NCBI GenBank assembly: GCA_023419995.1
Contig: JAEZXF010000453.1
Coordinates: 1 to 13,513, forward strand
Length of the DNA: 13,513 bases
Direction: 5' to 3'
Source of the DNA: Pseudomonadota bacterium
Lineage (GTDB): Bacteria; Pseudomonadota; Alphaproteobacteria; Rhizobiales; Rhizobiaceae
The notes beneath the pieces were generated by a model. It was not told the DNA's origin and ran no database searches. It worked only from the letters and a program-made list of their open reading frames with translations. Numbering within the stretch: the first letter of the stretch is position 1; each line of letters begins with the position of its first letter. Below are positions 1 through 5,779 of the stretch, piece after piece. The position numbers and the translations under genes were made by a program.

Positions 1-621
1 ATCCCGACCTCGCTGCGCTCCTTCACCAGCCACAGGGCGCGGGGCGCGGTGGACATGGACCTGCTGCGCAGCTTCTACGTTCCCGTTCCGGTCGGCGTCG
101 CCCTCGCCTCGCTGACGGCGGCGCTGATCTCGAGCGAGGGGCTGCGCATCATCTTCGCCGTCATCACGCTGCTGGTCGCCTTCCGCCTGCTGTTCAACCG
201 CGAGAGCTGGCGCATCGGAAGCGAGATCCCCGGCAACCCGGCGCGCGGCATCATCGGCGTGCTGATCGGCTATTTCTCGACGCTGATGGGCGTCGGCGGC
301 GGCGTGATGAACAACACCTTCATGACGCTCTACGGGCGGCCGATGCACCAGGCCGTGGCGACGTCGTCGGGCGTCGGCGTCATGATCGCCATCCCCGGCA
401 CGCTCGGCTACATCTGGGCCGGCTGGGGGGCGCCGAGCCTGCCGGTGGCGTCGACCGGCTACGTCAACTGGATCGCGGTCGCGCTCATCATCCCGATCGC
501 GCTCATCGTCACGCCGTGGGGCGTGCGGCTGGCGCACGCGCTGTCCAGGCGCCAGCTCGAGGTGGCGTTCGGCCTGTTCTGCGTCTTCGTGTCGGCACGC
601 TTCTTCTGGAGCCTGATCTGA
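1..621 (+). CDS. TauE/SafE family membrane transporter (5'-truncated by window edge)
   Basis: This is an integral inner-membrane protein of the TauE/SafE (sulfite exporter, DUF81) family, thought to move sulfite, sulfoacetate or other small organic anions; the substrate here cannot be read from sequence. The frame is open from base 1, and the first visible residues (IPTSLRSFTSHRARGAVD) match the conserved end of the family's first half. The GTG at 49 and ATG at 55 are therefore internal and the true start lies upstream. There are 206 visible residues, against roughly 250-270 for the family, so about 50-60 are missing. Hydrophobic segments lie near residues 27-45, 48-62, 82-100, 120-140, 155-175 and 190-205. 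The second family repeat is clear at about residues 90-140, with the glycine-rich MGVGGGVMN and the ATSSGVGV stretch. It converges on the universal stress protein gene. The family call is firm and the substrate is unknown. Confidence 0.9.
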   Translation: MPTSLRSFTSHRARGAVDMDLLRSFYVPVPVGVALASLTAALISSEGLRIIFAVITLLVAFRLLFNRESWRIGSEIPGNPARGIIGVLIGYFSTLMGVGGGVMNNTFMTLYGRPMHQAVATSSGVGVMIAIPGTLGYIWAGWGAPSLPVASTGYVNWIAVALIIPIALIVTPWGVRLAHALSRRQLEVAFGLFCVFVSARFFWSLI

Positions 622-627
622 GGCAAT

Positions 628-662
628 TCCCGGATATGCGCCGGGCGGCTTTGCGTCCGGGA
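628..662. terminator. Candidate stem-loop between convergent genes
   Basis: TCCCGGA (628-634) is perfectly complementary to TCCGGGA (656-662), with a 21-nt G/C-rich loop. It lies 6 nt after the transporter stop and 55 nt beyond the stop of the convergent universal stress protein gene. No T-tract follows on either strand, so it is at best an atypical or Rho-assisted terminator. Position is the main support. Confidence 0.3.
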
Positions 663-717
663 TCGCATGGAAGCAGGAAGACGGATCGCCTCGGCATGAA
701 GCGATCCACGCGGGCGG

Positions 718-1167
718 CTACCTGACGACCAGAACCGGCACACCGGCCGGCGCCAGCACCTCGGCGGTCTGGCTGCCCAGCATGATGCGGTTCATGCCGG
801 TGCGTCCGTGCGACGACATCACGATCAGGCTGCAGCCCCTGTCGCAGGCGGCGTCGACCAATGCGCCGGCGACCCTGCGCCACGGCACGTGCAGCGTCTC
901 GACGTCGAGGCCCAGCGCCTCGGCCTTCTCCTTCACCGGGGCGAGGATGCGCGCGGCGATCTGCGCCTGCGCCTCGTCGAAGGCGGCGGTCTCCTCGTCG
1001 CTCGGCGACCACAGGTCGGAGGCGAAGGCGAACTGGCCGCCGAGCGGCTCCGTCACCGTCACCACGGTGACCCGGCTTCCATGCTTGCGGGCGAGCTTGA
1101 GACCGTGGTCGATCCCGGTCTGCGCCACGTCCGATCCGTCGGTCGGCAAGAGAATGTGCTCGTACAC
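718..1167 (-). CDS. Universal stress protein, UspA family
   Basis: A 149-residue cytoplasmic single-domain Usp protein, a nucleotide-binding Rossmann-like stress factor that usually dimerises. The N-terminus (MYEHILLPTDGSD) is the standard first strand and loop. Near the C-terminus SSHGRTGMNRIMLGSQTAEV carries the ATP-binding signature G-2x-G-9x-G(S/T), with Ser in place of the first Gly, a common variant. It ends in the typical VPVLVVR strand. I chose the GTG at 1165-1167 because GGGAGG lies 6-7 nt upstream (complement of 1174-1180) and because homologous sequence begins exactly there. The frame stays open upstream to an ATG at 1266, but those 33 codons do not look like Usp. It is divergent from the amidase gene, 143 nt apart, with a palindrome in between. 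In Alphaproteobacteria many Usp genes respond to low oxygen or stationary phase, but no FNR/FixK box is visible here. Confidence 0.92.
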   Translation of the reverse strand: MYEHILLPTDGSDVAQTGIDHGLKLARKHGSRVTVVTVTEPLGGQFAFASDLWSPSDEETAAFDEAQAQIAARILAPVKEKAEALGLDVETLHVPWRRVAGALVDAACDRGCSLIVMSSHGRTGMNRIMLGSQTAEVLAPAGVPVLVVR

Positions 1168-1219
1168 GCCGTTTCCTCCCTTGGGCTGCTGAGCCAGCGA
1201 AGCATCGCGCCGGTGCCGG

Positions 1220-1237
1220 GACAAGCCGCATCTTGTC
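1220..1237. promoter_or_regulatory. Inverted repeat GACAAG-N6-CTTGTC in a divergent intergenic region
   Basis: GACAAG (1220-1225) and CTTGTC (1232-1237) are perfect 6-bp arms around the non-palindromic spacer CCGCAT. A further GACAA lies at 1247-1251, so three half-sites sit in about 32 bp. The site is 53 bp from the usp start and about 75 bp from the amidase start. This fits a dimeric regulator acting on either divergent gene, but no known motif was recognised. Confidence 0.35.
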
Positions 1238-1310
1238 GCGGGCCAGGACAATCTTGCGTGCGCCATCCGGCGCGGCTAGCCTCGCCTGAGGCTTGAGGGG
1301 AGAGGGTGGA

Positions 1311-2807
1311 ATGTCGATCGAAGCGCTGCTGTGGGAGGAAGACGCGACCGGCCTTGCGGCCAGGGTGCACAACGGGGACGTGACGCCCGGCGAGCTGGTG
1401 GAGGCCTCGATCTCCCGGCTCGAGGCCGTCAACCCCGAGATCAACGCGGTCGCCGGGAAGCTCTACGACGCCGCGCGCCAGCGCGCCGGCGAGGTCGACC
1501 GGCATGCGCCGCTCGCCGGTGTGCCGTTCGCGATCAAGGACCTGGGCATCGCGGTGAAGGGCGTGGCCACGCATGGCGGCAGCAGGGTGCCGCCCGTCAC
1601 GCCGGATTTCGATTCCGTCCTGACCCAGCGCTATCGCGCGGCGGGGCTGATCCCGATCGCCACCAGCACCACGCCCGAATACGGCCTGCGGCTGATGACG
1701 GAATCGGGGCGGTTCGGCATCACCCGCAGCCCGTGGGACACCGGCCACACCACGGGCGGCTCCTCCGGCGGTTCGTCCGCGCTCGTCTCGGCCGGCGTGG
1801 TGCCGCTGGCGCATGCGTCCGACGGCGGCGGCTCGATCCGCGTGCCCGCCGCCTGCACCGGCCTCGTCGGGCTGAAGACCTCGCGCGGGCGGGTGCCGCT
1901 GTCGCCGGTGGTCAGCGAATCCTGGTACGGCTTCGTCGTCGAGCACGTCGTCAGCCGCTCCGTGCGCGACAGCGCGCTCGCGCTCGATCTCACCCATGGA
2001 CCTGACCCGCTGGCGCCCTATGCGGCACGCGCGCCGCGCGGCAGCTTCGCGGCGGCGGCGGCCCGCGATCCCGGCCGGCTCAGGATCGGCGTCTATCGCG
2101 GCTCGCCGCTCGGCATGGAGATCTCCGCCGAGACGCTTGCCGCGCTCGATGCGGCGGTGGCGCTGGCGCGGGAAGGCGGCCACGACGTCGAGGAAATCGA
2201 CCTGCCGATGATCGACCGCGCCTTCTTGGCCGATTTCGCGCGCTGCGTGGCGTCCGCGATCGCCGGGCTGACCCGGCAGGAGGCGGCGCGTCTCGGCCGC
2301 GGGGTGAGGGGCGACCTCGAGCGCTCGACGCGCGTGATCGCCCGCTTCGGCGACGTGCTGACGGCCGGCGAGATCTACCACGCGCTGGAACGGCTGGGTG
2401 CCGCGTCGCGCCAGCTCCTCGCCGCCACGGCGCGCTTCGACGCCGTGCTGATGCCGCTGATCGCGCATCCGCCGCTCGCCTGCGGGTCGATGGATCCCAG
2501 GGGGGCGGACGCCTTCGTCGAGGACCTTGTCGACAGGCTCAACCTCACCCGCCTCCTGCGCTTCGACGGCTTCTTCGGGCAGCTGCTCGACAAGAGCCTG
2601 TGGTTCACCCACTGGCCGGCGATCCAGAACGTCACCGGCCAGCCGGCGATCGCGCTGCCGGTGCACGTCACCGCGAGCGGCCTGCCGCTCGGCGTGCAGG
2701 CGGCTGGCCGCCCCGGCGACGAGGAGACGCTGCTGTCGCTCGCCGCGCAGATGGAGCGGATTTCCGGCTGGGCCGGGCGCCGCGCGCCGCTGAAGCGCCC
2801 CGCCTGA
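1311..2807 (+). CDS. Amidase-signature family hydrolase
   Basis: A 498-residue cytoplasmic amidase-signature enzyme that hydrolyses a carboxamide bond through a Ser-cisSer-Lys triad. The triad reads as Lys76 (FAIKDL), cis-Ser151 (TTGGSSGGSS) and nucleophile Ser175 (DGGGSIRVPA), with the full signature from about 149 to 183. The 24-residue spacing between the two serines matches the family. From memory, the triad of 6-aminohexanoate-cyclic-dimer hydrolase NylA is Lys72/Ser150/Ser174, so length and positions resemble NylA. Real substrates of such chromosomal homologues are usually unknown, and GatA is excluded by the lack of gatB/gatC context. The ATG at 1311 is preceded by GAGAGGGTGGA. An in-frame TTG at 1293 is less likely. 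It has its own promoter region divergent from usp, and a GC-rich hairpin spans its stop codon. Confidence 0.9.
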   Translation: MSIEALLWEEDATGLAARVHNGDVTPGELVEASISRLEAVNPEINAVAGKLYDAARQRAGEVDRHAPLAGVPFAIKDLGIAVKGVATHGGSRVPPVTPDFDSVLTQRYRAAGLIPIATSTTPEYGLRLMTESGRFGITRSPWDTGHTTGGSSGGSSALVSAGVVPLAHASDGGGSIRVPAACTGLVGLKTSRGRVPLSPVVSESWYGFVVEHVVSRSVRDSALALDLTHGPDPLAPYAARAPRGSFAAAAARDPGRLRIGVYRGSPLGMEISAETLAALDAAVALAREGGHDVEEIDLPMIDRAFLADFARCVASAIAGLTRQEAARLGRGVRGDLERSTRVIARFGDVLTAGEIYHALERLGAASRQLLAATARFDAVLMPLIAHPPLACGSMDPRGADAFVEDLVDRLNLTRLLRFDGFFGQLLDKSLWFTHWPAIQNVTGQPAIALPVHVTASGLPLGVQAAGRPGDEETLLSLAAQMERISGWAGRRAPLKRPA

Positions 2808-2822
2808 CCGCCTTGCGGGGCG
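2796..2822 (+). terminator. GC-rich hairpin spanning the amidase stop codon
   Basis: CGCCCCGC (2796-2803) pairs perfectly with GCGGGGCG (2815-2822) around an 11-nt loop that contains the TGA stop (2805-2807). There is no following U-tract (GGGATTCC), so it is not a canonical intrinsic terminator. It could protect the mRNA 3' end or mark a Rho-dependent end before the leu promoter 30 bp downstream. Confidence 0.4.
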
Positions 2823-2851
2823 GGGATTCCCGTGGTCCGGCAGGCTTGCGC

Positions 2852-2880
2852 TTGCCAGCCGGCCGCGCATCGGGTATCAA
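2852..2880 (+). promoter_or_regulatory. Sigma-70-type promoter of the leu leader/leuA unit
   Basis: TTGCCA (2852-2857) matches TTGACA at 5 of 6 bases. TATCAA (2875-2880) matches TATAAT at 4 of 6. The spacer is exactly 17 bp. Counting the usual 6-7 nt from the -10 box puts +1 at about 2887, which is the A of the leader-peptide ATG. No Shine-Dalgarno sequence lies before that ATG, which agrees with a leaderless transcript. This was found by eye; the start site is inferred. Confidence 0.6.
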
Positions 2881-2886
2881 GCCGCC

Positions 2887-3006
2887 ATGGTCATGCGCAG
2901 CGCCCACGCCTTCGCCTCTCGCCCCGCTTTCGCCGGCGAGACCGTGCGCGCGCTTTTCTCCACGCTTCTTCTTCTCGGCCTTAGCGGCGATCGCCGGGCT
3001 CGCTGA
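2887..3006 (+). CDS. Leucine-rich leader peptide upstream of leuA
   Basis: A 39-codon ORF that ends 127 nt before leuA. Codons 27-30 are CTT CTT CTT CTC, followed by Gly and a fifth Leu (CTT, codon 32); another Leu is codon 23. It ends RRAR-TGA. Position, size and a run of Leu codons near the 3' end are the hallmarks of an amino-acid attenuation leader. The peptide would act in cis as a sensor of charged tRNA-Leu and not as a functional protein. Leader-peptide control of leu genes is established in Gammaproteobacteria and has been predicted for alphaproteobacterial leuA. There is no Shine-Dalgarno upstream, and the predicted transcription start coincides with the ATG, as reported for trpL of Sinorhizobium meliloti. 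A second in-frame ATG at 2893 (codon 3) is an alternative start, giving 37 codons. Confidence 0.75.
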   Translation: MVMRSAHAFASRPAFAGETVRALFSTLLLLGLSGDRRAR

Positions 3007-3126
3007 AGGAGCACCCGGCGGTCGATATGCCGACGCCGGCGCACCTGCTCCTCGCCCGATCAGACCCGAAAAAACGATGGAAGCGCGCCCCGCGCCGTGG
3101 CATTGACCCAGCGGCCAGCGCCGGAG
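2993..3126 (+). promoter_or_regulatory. Leu leader RNA switch with competing helices upstream of leuA
   Basis: Three mutually exclusive pairings are visible. Helix 1:2 is GCCGGG (2993-2998) with CCCGGC (3014-3019). Helix 2:3 is CCGGCG (3015-3020) with CGCCGG (3034-3039), alternatively extended by GTCG (3021-3024) with CGAC (3031-3034), and enclosed by AGGAGCA (3007-3013) with TGCTCCT (3046-3052). Helix 3:4 is CCGGCGC (3036-3042) with GCGCCGG (3118-3124), which covers the start of the leuA Shine-Dalgarno GGAG (3123-3126). The order is that of classic 1-2-3-4 attenuators. No U-tract occurs between the leader stop and leuA, so output by sequestration of the leuA ribosome-binding site, or by Rho, is more likely than by an intrinsic terminator. 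The pairings are seen directly; the mechanism is inferred. Confidence 0.5.
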
Positions 3127-3133
3127 AAAGACC

Positions 3134-4858
3134 ATGAACGAACAGACCCGCATCGAAGCCGCATCCCGTGCCCCGAGCGCGCGCCGGGGCATGCCGGACG
3201 CCGCCAGCAAGTATCAGCCCTATCCGCTGATCGACCTCAAGGACCGCACCTGGCCCTCGAAGCGCATCGAGAAGGCGCCGATCTGGTGCTCCGTCGACCT
3301 GCGCGACGGCAACCAGGCGCTGATCGATCCGATGGGCCACGATCGCAAGGCGCGCATGTTCCAGCTCCTGATCGACATGGGCTTCAAGGAGATCGAGATC
3401 GGCTTCCCCTCGGCGTCGCAGACCGATTTCGACTTCGCGCGCTGGTGCGTCGAGGAGGGCAACGTGCCCGACGACGTCGATCTCCAGGTGCTGGTCCAGT
3501 GCCGGCCTGAACTGATCACGCGCACCTTCGAGGCGCTGGAAGGGGCGAAGACCCCGATCACCCATTTCTACAACTCGACCAGCGAGCTGCAGCGCCGCGT
3601 CGTCTTCGCCAAGGACGTCGCCGGCATCAAGCAGATCGCCACCGACGCGGCCAAGATGATCATGGACATGGCGGCGAAGGCGGGCGGCGGCTACCGCTTC
3701 CAGTATTCGCCCGAGAGCTTCACCGGCACCGAGCTTGAGGTGGCGCTGGAGATCTGCAACGCGGTCGCCGAGATCGTCAGGCCGACGCCCGAGCACAAGC
3801 TGATCGTCAACCTGCCGTCGACGGTCGAGATGGCGACGCCCAACATCTACGCCGACCAGATCGAGTGGATGTGCCGCCAGCTCGACAACCGGGAAAACCT
3901 CATCATCTCGCTGCATCCCCACAACGACCGCGGCACCGGCATCGCCGCGACGGAACTGGGCCTGATGGCGGGAGCCGACCGTGTTGAAGGCACGCTGTTC
4001 GGCAATGGCGAGCGCACCGGCAATGTCGACGTGGTGACGCTGGCGCTCAACATGTACACGCAGGGCATCGACCCCGAGCTCGACTGCACCGACATCAACC
4101 GGATGAAGGACGTCTACGAGTACTCCAACCAGATGAAGATCGGCGAGCGCCATCCCTATGTCGGCGAACTGGTCTACACCGCGTTCTCGGGCTCGCACCA
4201 GGATGCCATCAACAAGGGCATGAAGGCGATCAAGACGGCCAACAAGGCGCTGTGGGAGGTGCCGTACCTGCCGATCGACCCGCAGGACGTCGGCCGCAGC
4301 TACGAGGCGATCATCCGCATCAACTCGCAGTCGGGCAAGGGCGGCATCGCCTACGTGCTGCAGGCGGACTACGGGCTCAACCTGCCGCGCAACCTCCAGG
4401 TCGAGTTCAGCCAGGACATCCAGCACATCACCGACGCCGAGGGCAAGGAAGTGCCGGCCAGGCGCATCCACGAGCGCTTCCAGGAGGTCTATGTCGAGCA
4501 GCCGGGCGCGCGGCTGAAGTTCGTCGACCACCACACCTATCCGGACACCGCCCAGAAGGGCCGGCGCATCCTCGAGGCGGTCATCGTCGACAACGGCAAG
4601 GAAGTGACGATCACCGGCACCGGCACCGGCCCGGTCGACGGCTTCGTCGACGCGCTGTCGCGGCATCTCGGCGTCGAGATGTCGGTGCTCGACTATTCCG
4701 AGCACTCGCTGCAGCGCGGCTCCAACGCGGCCGCCGTCTCCTACATGGAGATCGAGCACCCCGGCGGGCGGCTGTTCGGCGTCGGCATCAACACCAACAT
4801 CGTCGCCGCCTCGCTCGAGGCGGTGGTGTCGGCCGCCAACCGGGTGATCGGCCGCTGA
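3134..4858 (+). CDS. leuA: 2-isopropylmalate synthase (long, yeast/actinobacterial-type LeuA)
   Basis: A 574-residue cytoplasmic enzyme that condenses acetyl-CoA with 2-oxoisovalerate to 2-isopropylmalate, the first committed step of leucine synthesis. An N-terminal TIM barrel (about residues 45-330) carries VDLRDGNQ with catalytic Arg57 and metal ligand Asp58, the metal ligands His261 and His263 in HPHND, and GNGERTGN ending at Asn297. A linker (FSGSHQDAINKG, residues 351-362) precedes the C-terminal LeuA dimer domain (about 430-574), the site of leucine feedback inhibition. Length and wording (NQALIDPMGHDRKARMF) match the Mycobacterium/yeast-type LeuA more than the shorter E. coli form. The ATG at 3134 has GGAG 8 nt upstream. 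It follows the Leu-rich leader and is probably controlled by it. The alpha/beta hydrolase gene starts 41 nt after its stop. Confidence 0.97.
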   Translation: MNEQTRIEAASRAPSARRGMPDAASKYQPYPLIDLKDRTWPSKRIEKAPIWCSVDLRDGNQALIDPMGHDRKARMFQLLIDMGFKEIEIGFPSASQTDFDFARWCVEEGNVPDDVDLQVLVQCRPELITRTFEALEGAKTPITHFYNSTSELQRRVVFAKDVAGIKQIATDAAKMIMDMAAKAGGGYRFQYSPESFTGTELEVALEICNAVAEIVRPTPEHKLIVNLPSTVEMATPNIYADQIEWMCRQLDNRENLIISLHPHNDRGTGIAATELGLMAGADRVEGTLFGNGERTGNVDVVTLALNMYTQGIDPELDCTDINRMKDVYEYSNQMKIGERHPYVGELVYTAFSGSHQDAINKGMKAIKTANKALWEVPYLPIDPQDVGRSYEAIIRINSQSGKGGIAYVLQADYGLNLPRNLQVEFSQDIQHITDAEGKEVPARRIHERFQEVYVEQPGARLKFVDHHTYPDTAQKGRRILEAVIVDNGKEVTITGTGTGPVDGFVDALSRHLGVEMSVLDYSEHSLQRGSNAAAVSYMEIEHPGGRLFGVGINTNIVAASLEAVVSAANRVIGR

Positions 4859-4868
4859 GGCGGCCGAT
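4847..4868 (+). terminator. Perfect 9-bp hairpin with the leuA stop codon in its loop
   Basis: ATCGGCCGC (4847-4855) pairs perfectly with GCGGCCGAT (4860-4868). The 4-nt loop TGAG contains the leuA TGA stop. No U-tract follows, so it is either a non-canonical terminator or an mRNA-processing or stability element between leuA and the hydrolase gene. It resembles the hairpin spanning the amidase stop codon. Confidence 0.4.
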
Positions 4869-4899
4869 ATCCGGGCAGGCAATCGTCGGGGGAGAAGGC

Positions 4900-5664
4900 A
4901 TGTCGCTGTTCGTCAGGGAAATGGGCGCGGGCGAGGGGGCTCCGGTCGTGCTCCTGCACGGGTTCGGCGGCAGCCATGCCGTGTGGGCGCCGCTGCAGGA
5001 GGCGCTCGCCGCCGGGGCGCGCACGCTCGCCTACGACCTGCCGGGCCACGGCGGCTCGCTCGCCTATCCCGACGCCGGGCCGGCGAAGGTCGCGACGACC
5101 GCGATCCTCGCCGACCTCGAGGCGCGCGGCATCGGCGCGGCGCATGTCGTCGGGCATTCGATGGGCGGGGCGATCGCCGCGCTGATGGCGATCTTCCAAC
5201 CGCAGCGCGTCGCCTCGCTGACCCTGCTTTCGCCGGGCGGCTTCGGCCCCGAGATCAACCAGCGCCTGCTCAAGCGCTACGCGGCCGCGACCGACGGGGC
5301 CGGGCTGGAGCCGGTTCTCGAGGCGATGTTCGGCTGGTTCTCGCCCGTTCCCGAGGGGCTGGCGGCGGAGCTGATCGCGGCGCGCGGCGCGCGGGGGCTG
5401 GGCGCGAAGCTGCGCGAGATGGCGGAGGGCCTGGCCAGGGACGGCAGGCAGGGCCTCCTGCCGCGCGACCGGCTCGAGGCGCTGCGGATGCCGGTCACGG
5501 TGGTCTGGGGCGGGCTCGACAACATCCTGCCCGTGCGCCATGCCGAGGGCCTTCCCGGCCACTATTCCGTCCGCCTCTTCCCCGATCTCGGCCACATGCT
5601 GCCCGAGGAGGCGCCGGGCGAGATGGTGGAGATCATCCGCGAGACCGCCGGGCTGGCACGGTAG
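4900..5664 (+). CDS. Alpha/beta-fold hydrolase
   Basis: A 254-residue cytoplasmic alpha/beta hydrolase, probably an esterase, lactonase or C-C hydrolase of unknown substrate. The oxyanion-hole motif LLHGFGGSH is at about residues 18-26. The nucleophile elbow GHSMGG has Ser87. The acid is Asp207 in WGGLDN and the base is His232 in DLGHMLPEEAP, so the triad is complete. The sequence resembles the hydrolase-like C-terminal part of AcoC-type proteins, but there is no lipoyl domain and no acetoin cluster nearby. The ATG at 4900 follows GGGGGAGAAGGC, a good ribosome-binding site. The frame is open far upstream through leuA in another phase, but that part is clearly out-of-frame leuA. It starts 41 nt after leuA, separated by a hairpin, so it may be partly co-transcribed. 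No link to leucine synthesis is known to me. Confidence 0.88.
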   Translation: MSLFVREMGAGEGAPVVLLHGFGGSHAVWAPLQEALAAGARTLAYDLPGHGGSLAYPDAGPAKVATTAILADLEARGIGAAHVVGHSMGGAIAALMAIFQPQRVASLTLLSPGGFGPEINQRLLKRYAAATDGAGLEPVLEAMFGWFSPVPEGLAAELIAARGARGLGAKLREMAEGLARDGRQGLLPRDRLEALRMPVTVVWGGLDNILPVRHAEGLPGHYSVRLFPDLGHMLPEEAPGEMVEIIRETAGLAR

Positions 5665-5739
5665 GGCTTCGTCCTTCCGCCGCCCGCCTGCCGGCCGGTG
5701 CGGTCCTGCATTGCGTCGTGATTTCGCCCGCTCCATGTG

Positions 5740-5755
5740 TTAACGGTGGCTTAAC
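5740..5755. promoter_or_regulatory. CtrA-type box TTAA-N7-TTAAC
   Basis: TTAA (5740-5743), seven bases, then TTAAC (5751-5755) is an exact match to the CtrA consensus of Alphaproteobacteria. It lies 25 bp before the ATG of the membrane-anchored gene at 5780. A CcrM methylation site GACTC is at 5797-5801. The two TTAA words stand out in this very GC-rich DNA. The position suggests cell-cycle control of the downstream gene; binding has not been shown. Confidence 0.55.
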
Positions 5756-5779
5756 CATGAAGCCGGAGGCGGCAGGACG

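Noticed and set aside
1168..1266. N-terminal extension of the universal stress protein to an ATG at 1266
   Set aside because: The 33 extra residues do not resemble Usp, and the GTG at 1167 has a GGGAGG site at ideal spacing.
1168..1310. FNR/FixK box (TTGAT-N4-ATCAA) expected in front of many alphaproteobacterial usp genes
   Set aside because: No such sequence is present; only the GACAAG/CTTGTC palindrome is seen.
1059..2870. Long minus-strand open frame (603 codons) opposite the amidase and overlapping usp
   Set aside because: Low-complexity Arg/Ala/Gly/His-rich translation, overlaps two confident genes, and shows no motif.
3007..3133. Canonical intrinsic terminator in the leu leader
   Set aside because: Stable stems exist, but no T-tract follows any of them; the only homopolymer is A6 at 3069-3074.
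2981..4882. Long minus-strand open frame (633 codons) opposite leuA
   Set aside because: It is the antisense of a strongly conserved gene. The translation is rich in Arg, Asp, Val and His with no recognisable domain, as is usual for antisense frames in very GC-rich DNA.
4252..4899. Upstream extension of the alpha/beta hydrolase frame into leuA
   Set aside because: That part is out-of-frame leuA; the hydrolase fold begins at the ATG at 4900, which has a good ribosome-binding site.
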